A DNA stretch of 8,171 bases from Microbacteriaceae bacterium (GTDB taxonomy: Bacteria; Actinomycetota; Actinomycetes; Actinomycetales; Microbacteriaceae): NCBI GenBank assembly GCA_024639925.1, contig JAHEGA010000002.1:33279-41449 (forward strand), given 5' to 3'. Positions 5,513 through 8,171 of this stretch are shown here, one piece after another. Position 1 is the first letter of the stretch. Each line of letters begins with the position of its first letter. The notes beneath the pieces are model-generated. The model had not been told where the DNA came from. It did not search any database and saw nothing but the letters and a program-made list of their open reading frames with translations. The position numbers and the translations under genes are program-made.

Positions 5513-6176
5513 GAAAATTCCCCATGATGCCCCTGTCCTCGTCATCGGTTTAGGACGCTTTGGTGCCGCCACCGCGGGCGAGCTCGACAAGCTTGGTCGA
5601 GATGTGTTAGCCGTGGATGAAGACCCGGCTCTGGTGCAGAAGTGGTCAGACCGCGTTCGGCACACTGCTGTGCTCGATGCGCGAAACATGAGCGCGCTGC
5701 AACAGGTGGGCGCAGCAGACTTCCCGATTGCGGTTGTCGCCACCGGCTCCTCGATTGAGGCCAGCGTGCTCATCACCACAAACCTGGTCGATCTGAAAGT
5801 CCCCCAAATTTGGGCGAAGGCCATTAGTGAATCACACGGAAAAATCCTGACTCGGATTGGCGCCCACCGAGTGATTTATCCCGAGCGCGAAGCCGGCGAG
5901 CGGGTCGCTCACTTGGTGTCAGGGCGAATGATTGACTTCATTCGATTTGACGACAACTTTGCACTGGTGAAGATGTACCCACCCAAGCCGATCCGGAATC
6001 TTTCGCTGGAGGATTCGAAAGTGCGCTCTCACCACCACATCACCGTGGTCGGAGTTAAGTCACCGGGTAAACCCTTCACCTATGCGACGGAAAAGACCGT
6101 GGTCACCAACCATGACCTGATCATCGTTTCGGGAACCAACGAGGACATCGAGGCGTTCGCCGCCCTCGACAACTAA
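5505..6176 (+). CDS. trkA: TrkA/KtrA-type RCK subunit of the potassium uptake system
   Basis: This is a cytosolic gating subunit of 223 residues from TTG 5505, close to the usual KtrA size. The RCK_N Rossmann domain opens with VLVIGLGRFG, GxGxxG at 15-20, and an acidic residue in LAVDED (D38) at the end of strand 2 for the nucleotide ribose. An RCK_C (TrkA_C) domain fills about 150-223. It binds nucleotides and gates the TrkH channel. The TTG start is chosen because AGAAAGG lies seven bases upstream and the family sequence (VEKIPHDAPVLVIG) begins there. A GTG at 5454 in the same frame would add residues without resemblance. TTG 5505 overlaps the trkH stop by 8 bases, so translation is probably coupled. 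The stop codon touches that of convergent proC. Confidence 0.92.
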   Translation: MVEKIPHDAPVLVIGLGRFGAATAGELDKLGRDVLAVDEDPALVQKWSDRVRHTAVLDARNMSALQQVGAADFPIAVVATGSSIEASVLITTNLVDLKVPQIWAKAISESHGKILTRIGAHRVIYPEREAGERVAHLVSGRMIDFIRFDDNFALVKMYPPKPIRNLSLEDSKVRSHHHITVVGVKSPGKPFTYATEKTVVTNHDLIIVSGTNEDIEAFAALDN

Positions 6177-7001
6177 CTATTCGCTGGCCATTTCCTCCGC
6201 GCGAGCGATGGCGGCAGCACTGGCGCTCGCAAAAATGCTCGCCAGGTCCGCTTGTTCAAACGCGGCAAGCGCCGCAGCCGTGCTGCCTCCCGGGCTCGTG
6301 ACGTCCACTCGCAATTGTTCCGGACTTTTGCCCGAGCGAGCCAGAACCTCCATCGCGCCGCTGAAGGTTCCCTCCACCATGACCCGCGATTGGTCATCAG
6401 TGAACCCGTGGGCTCGAGCAACCTCCATGAAGTGCTCGATGAACAGATAGACATAGGCGGGGCCAGAACCAGAAATCGAACTCAGAGCGTTGATTTGGTC
6501 TTCTTCCACCACCAAGACCTCCCCGACGGTCGAGAACAGTGCTTCGGCCATCGCCGCCTGGTCGTCGGAGGTTCGAGACCCTCGAGCAAGTCCAGTCATC
6601 CCTTTGCCCACCTGTGCGGGAGTGTTCGGCATAGCCCGCACCACAGCGCCCGGCCAGACGGACTCCATCGATTCGAGGGTGATGCCAGCGGCAACACTGA
6701 CGATCGTGGCGTGCGGAGGTGCGTCATCGAGGAGATCCGCCAACAGCTCAAGGATTTGGTAGGGCTTTACCCCCATGACAATGATCTCTGCTTCAGCGAC
6801 CGCGGTTCGATTAGCCCCGGGGTCGTGCTCCAACGAGTGTGCGTCGACGCCCTGTTCAACAAGAGCGAGGGCAGACGCTGCGGTGCGGGTGGTGGCCCGG
6901 ATTCCCGAAACCTGAACATGCGGTTGCAACAGCCCCTGAAGAATCGCCCCCGACATATTTCCCGTGCCGAGGAGAGCAATCTGTGGAAGTGTCATGGTCA
7001 T
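6177..7001 (-). CDS. proC: Pyrroline-5-carboxylate reductase
   Basis: This enzyme makes the last step of proline synthesis, NAD(P)H-dependent reduction of 1-pyrroline-5-carboxylate, in the cytosol. The 274-residue length is normal for ProC. The N-terminal Rossmann domain begins IALLGTGNMSGAI (8-20) and holds VMGVKPYQ (75-82) and VRAMPNTPAQVGKG (121-134). The C-terminal dimer and active-site domain carries ISGSGPAYVY (176-185) and the family signature VTSPGGST (234-241). The start is ATG 7001 (or ATG 6995 two codons later). Longer in-frame upstream sequence would cross the divergent promoter and gene. TACACT at -13 to -8 supports a leaderless message. Its stop codon directly abuts the trkA stop, with no room for a terminator. 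It appears to stand alone, without other proline genes in the window. Confidence 0.96.
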   Translation of the reverse strand: MTMTLPQIALLGTGNMSGAILQGLLQPHVQVSGIRATTRTAASALALVEQGVDAHSLEHDPGANRTAVAEAEIIVMGVKPYQILELLADLLDDAPPHATIVSVAAGITLESMESVWPGAVVRAMPNTPAQVGKGMTGLARGSRTSDDQAAMAEALFSTVGEVLVVEEDQINALSSISGSGPAYVYLFIEHFMEVARAHGFTDDQSRVMVEGTFSGAMEVLARSGKSPEQLRVDVTSPGGSTAAALAAFEQADLASIFASASAAAIARAEEMASE

Positions 7002-7008
7002 AGCGCCC

Positions 7009-7018
7009 AGTGTAGATT
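7009..7018. promoter_or_regulatory. Overlapping divergent -10 elements for proC and the 7061 gene
   Basis: AGTGTAGATT contains TACACT on the minus strand (7014-7009), seven bases before the proC ATG. It also contains TAGATT on the plus strand (7013-7018). The hexamers share TA at 7013-7014. A 4-of-6 match to -35 (GTGTCA, 6989-6994) lies 18 bases before TAGATT. The plus-strand transcript would have a leader of about 36 bases containing the GGAGGGAG ribosome binding site. This is inferred from sequence. Confidence 0.45.
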
Positions 7019-7060
7019 GGCATGCACGCTGACGCGCTGTTGCGTCCGGAGGGAGTATCT

Positions 7061-7378
7061 GTGGCCACGACAACACCCGCTGCCCTTCCCGAACGCTCGC
7101 CCATTCTGGACGCACTGATGGACAGTCCTGACGTTCACTCGATTCTTCGCCTCTGTGTCACCACCGAACCCGATGGTCAGTGGGTCATCGCCGCGACGGT
7201 GCAGATGATCGACTCGCTGCCCGTGTATGTCCTCAGCAGCGCACTCGATGACGCGAAGCGTCGCGTGCGAGAGGTTGTGGGTCACACCGCAGACATCTAT
7301 ATCGAGCCCGAACTGGTGCGCGATCCTGCAAAAGAAGATCCCCCCACCGACGTCATCGTGATCAAAGCTTCCGACTAG
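7061..7378 (+). CDS. Small soluble protein resembling the C-terminal domain of cation diffusion facilitators
   Basis: This is a 105-residue protein with no signal peptide or membrane helix. After a ~15-residue linker it shows an alternating strand-helix pattern: DSPDVHSILRLCVTTEPDG, the strand WVIAATVQMI, a helix SALDDAKRRVREVVG and the strand ADIYIEPELV. This order, and the ending IYIEPE, resemble the cytosolic ferredoxin-like dimerisation domain of CDF metal transporters, here without the six-helix membrane part. The resemblance was judged by eye and the function is unknown. GTG 7061 is preferred to ATG 7022 because GGAGGGAG lies five bases before it, while ATG 7022 has no ribosome binding site and falls only four bases after the -10 hexamer. 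The four-helix membrane protein gene follows after 10 bases, so the two are probably co-transcribed. Confidence 0.7.
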   Translation: MATTTPAALPERSPILDALMDSPDVHSILRLCVTTEPDGQWVIAATVQMIDSLPVYVLSSALDDAKRRVREVVGHTADIYIEPELVRDPAKEDPPTDVIVIKASD

Positions 7379-7388
7379 AAAGGTCCTT

Positions 7389-7784
7389 ATGGAACTCGCC
7401 CGCGACATCACCCTCATCGTTCACTTCCTCGGATTGGCGATGATTCTTGGCCCCTTCTTCGTTCAGATGCGCGCTCACACGAACTATGCGTTCGGCTGGG
7501 TACTCACCGGCGCGACCGTTCAGCTGGTCACCGGCATTGCATTGACCGGACTTGCCGAAATGCGTCTGGCCGATGAGGACATGTCTCTCAACTACCCCAA
7601 GATTTTTGTGAAGCTGGGGATCTCTGTTGTGATCTTTATCATCGCTCTGCTTGCCCGGCGACGCCAACGAAAAGTCTCCCCCACAGGTAACCAGAGAGCA
7701 CTGTTGCCCTTCCTCCACACCGCGGGCGCACTGGCATTGGCCAACGTGGTGATGGCCGTGCTGTGGCCGGGCCTGGTGTCCTAG
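7389..7784 (+). CDS. Small integral membrane protein, four predicted helices, function unknown
   Basis: This 131-residue protein is very hydrophobic, with four likely membrane segments at about 6-25, 34-56, 70-89 and 107-128. A basic loop (RRRQRK, 90-95) follows the third helix, suggesting that loop faces the cytosol. Polar positions inside helices (H12 near the start, Q45, K71, K75, H110) could matter, for example in haem or ion binding, but no known motif is completed. I do not recognise the family with certainty; similar uncharacterised membrane proteins occur in actinobacteria. The start ATG 7389 has AAAGG five bases upstream and lies 10 bases after the preceding gene's stop. Its stop codon directly abuts that of convergent tadA. 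Confidence 0.8.
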   Translation: MELARDITLIVHFLGLAMILGPFFVQMRAHTNYAFGWVLTGATVQLVTGIALTGLAEMRLADEDMSLNYPKIFVKLGISVVIFIIALLARRRQRKVSPTGNQRALLPFLHTAGALALANVVMAVLWPGLVS

Positions 7785-8171
7785 CTACTTCGTCGCGAAA
7801 AAGTCTCGCAACAGCTGAGCGCATTCGGCCTCTCTGACGCCCCCGCGAACCTCGTCCACACGGTGAGGGAGGGATCGGTCGCGCACGAGGTCGTGTTTGC
7901 TCCCGGCAGCTCCCGCTTTGTCATCCCACGCCCCAAACACCAACGTGGTGATCCGAGCCTGCGTAATTGCTCCGGCGCACATCACGCAGGGCTCCAGAGT
8001 GACCATAAGGGTGTGGCCGTGAAGGTTGGAGAGCCCCAGCGCTTTGCCCGCAGCGCGCAGCGCGAGCACCTCAGCGTGAGCGGTGGGGTCGCTATCGCGC
8101 TCCTTGGTGTTGGTGGCCCGAGAAATGACATATCCGTCGGGATCAATGACCGCAGCAGCCACCGGAACATC
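7785..8171 (-). CDS. tadA: tRNA-specific adenosine deaminase (5' end outside window)
   Basis: This enzyme converts A34 to inosine in the tRNA-Arg(ACG) wobble position, allowing one tRNA to read several Arg codons. The zinc-site motifs are intact: TAHAEVLAL (the zinc-ligand His and catalytic Glu of HAE) and PCVMCAG (PCxxC, two zinc cysteines). VFGAWDDKAGAAGS and ECAQLLRDFFA, typical of bacterial TadA, follow. The frame stays open to the right edge, reading DVPVAAAVID, which aligns with the family's VPVGAVVV strand. The GTG at 8162 is therefore internal and about 20 N-terminal residues are missing. The usual VPVGA is VPVAA here, a mild change. The gene abuts the convergent membrane protein gene with zero spacing. 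Confidence 0.94.
   Translation of the reverse strand, partial: DVPVAAAVIDPDGYVISRATNTKERDSDPTAHAEVLALRAAGKALGLSNLHGHTLMVTLEPCVMCAGAITQARITTLVFGAWDDKAGAAGSKHDLVRDRSLPHRVDEVRGGVREAECAQLLRDFFATK

Noticed and set aside
4514..5824. A 436-codon open frame on the minus strand across trkH and trkA
   Set aside because: It is antisense to two unmistakable genes, has a low-complexity His/Gln/Glu-rich translation with no fold, and is explained by GC-rich third positions.
6252..7118. A 288-codon plus-strand frame across proC
   Set aside because: It is antisense to proC, whose motifs are complete; the translation is Arg/His-rich and shows no family features.
7785..8162. tadA as a complete gene starting at GTG 8162
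   Set aside because: The frame stays open to the edge with DVPV, part of the conserved first strand, so the real start is outside the window.

Overview
The window looks like a stretch of core chromosome from a high-GC Gram-positive (Actinomycetota). The best guess is a small-genome member of the Microbacteriaceae. The support is the 32-residue actinobacterial ribosomal protein bS22, a DUF4916-type Nudix protein, DUF427, a HAD-IB/glutaredoxin divergent pair, GTG and TTG starts, and -10 boxes of the TANNNT type placed right at start codons (leaderless transcripts). Base composition is only moderately GC-rich by eye; it was not computed. Gene packing is extremely tight: convergent neighbours overlap or touch, which suggests a streamlined genome. 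The family placement is inference.

Layout, left to right. (1) 1-294: the C-terminal part of a SprT-like zinc protein on the + strand, cut by the window edge exactly at its HExxH motif. It runs into the 3' end of a convergent DUF427 gene (258-557, -). (2) 616-1701: a + strand fusion of an SRPBCC domain and a SAM-dependent methyltransferase. It shares its stop-codon bases with the convergent DUF4916 Nudix gene (1698-2237, -), which lies downstream of a small glutaredoxin-like gene (2248-2526, -). (3) 2552-3283: a HAD-IB phosphatase, divergent from the glutaredoxin gene. (4) 3284-3336: a strong hairpin terminator for the minus-strand bS22 gene (3337-3435). Upstream of bS22 lies a cysteine-free ArsR-type regulator (3517-3900, -). 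(5) 3983-6176: a potassium uptake pair, trkH then trkA, overlapping by 8 bases and divergent from the ArsR gene. (6) 6177-7001: proC on the minus strand, abutting trkA. (7) 7061-7784: a two-gene + strand unit holding a small soluble protein resembling a cation-efflux C-terminal domain and a four-helix membrane protein. (8) 7785-8171: the tRNA adenosine deaminase gene tadA (-), cut at its 5' end by the right edge.

Most genes are independent housekeeping functions: K+ homeostasis, proline synthesis, tRNA editing, the ribosome and redox. The clearest functional unit is TrkH/TrkA, a channel plus its nucleotide-binding gating subunit, with the divergent ArsR-type gene as a possible but unproven regulator. 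I saw no tRNA or rRNA gene, CRISPR array, insertion sequence or phage gene. No spectacular unknown system is evident. The most distinctive signals are the overlapping divergent -10 elements, the tight convergent gene ends, the SRPBCC-methyltransferase fusion, and a strong ribosome binding site plus ATG in the wrong frame just before trkH.
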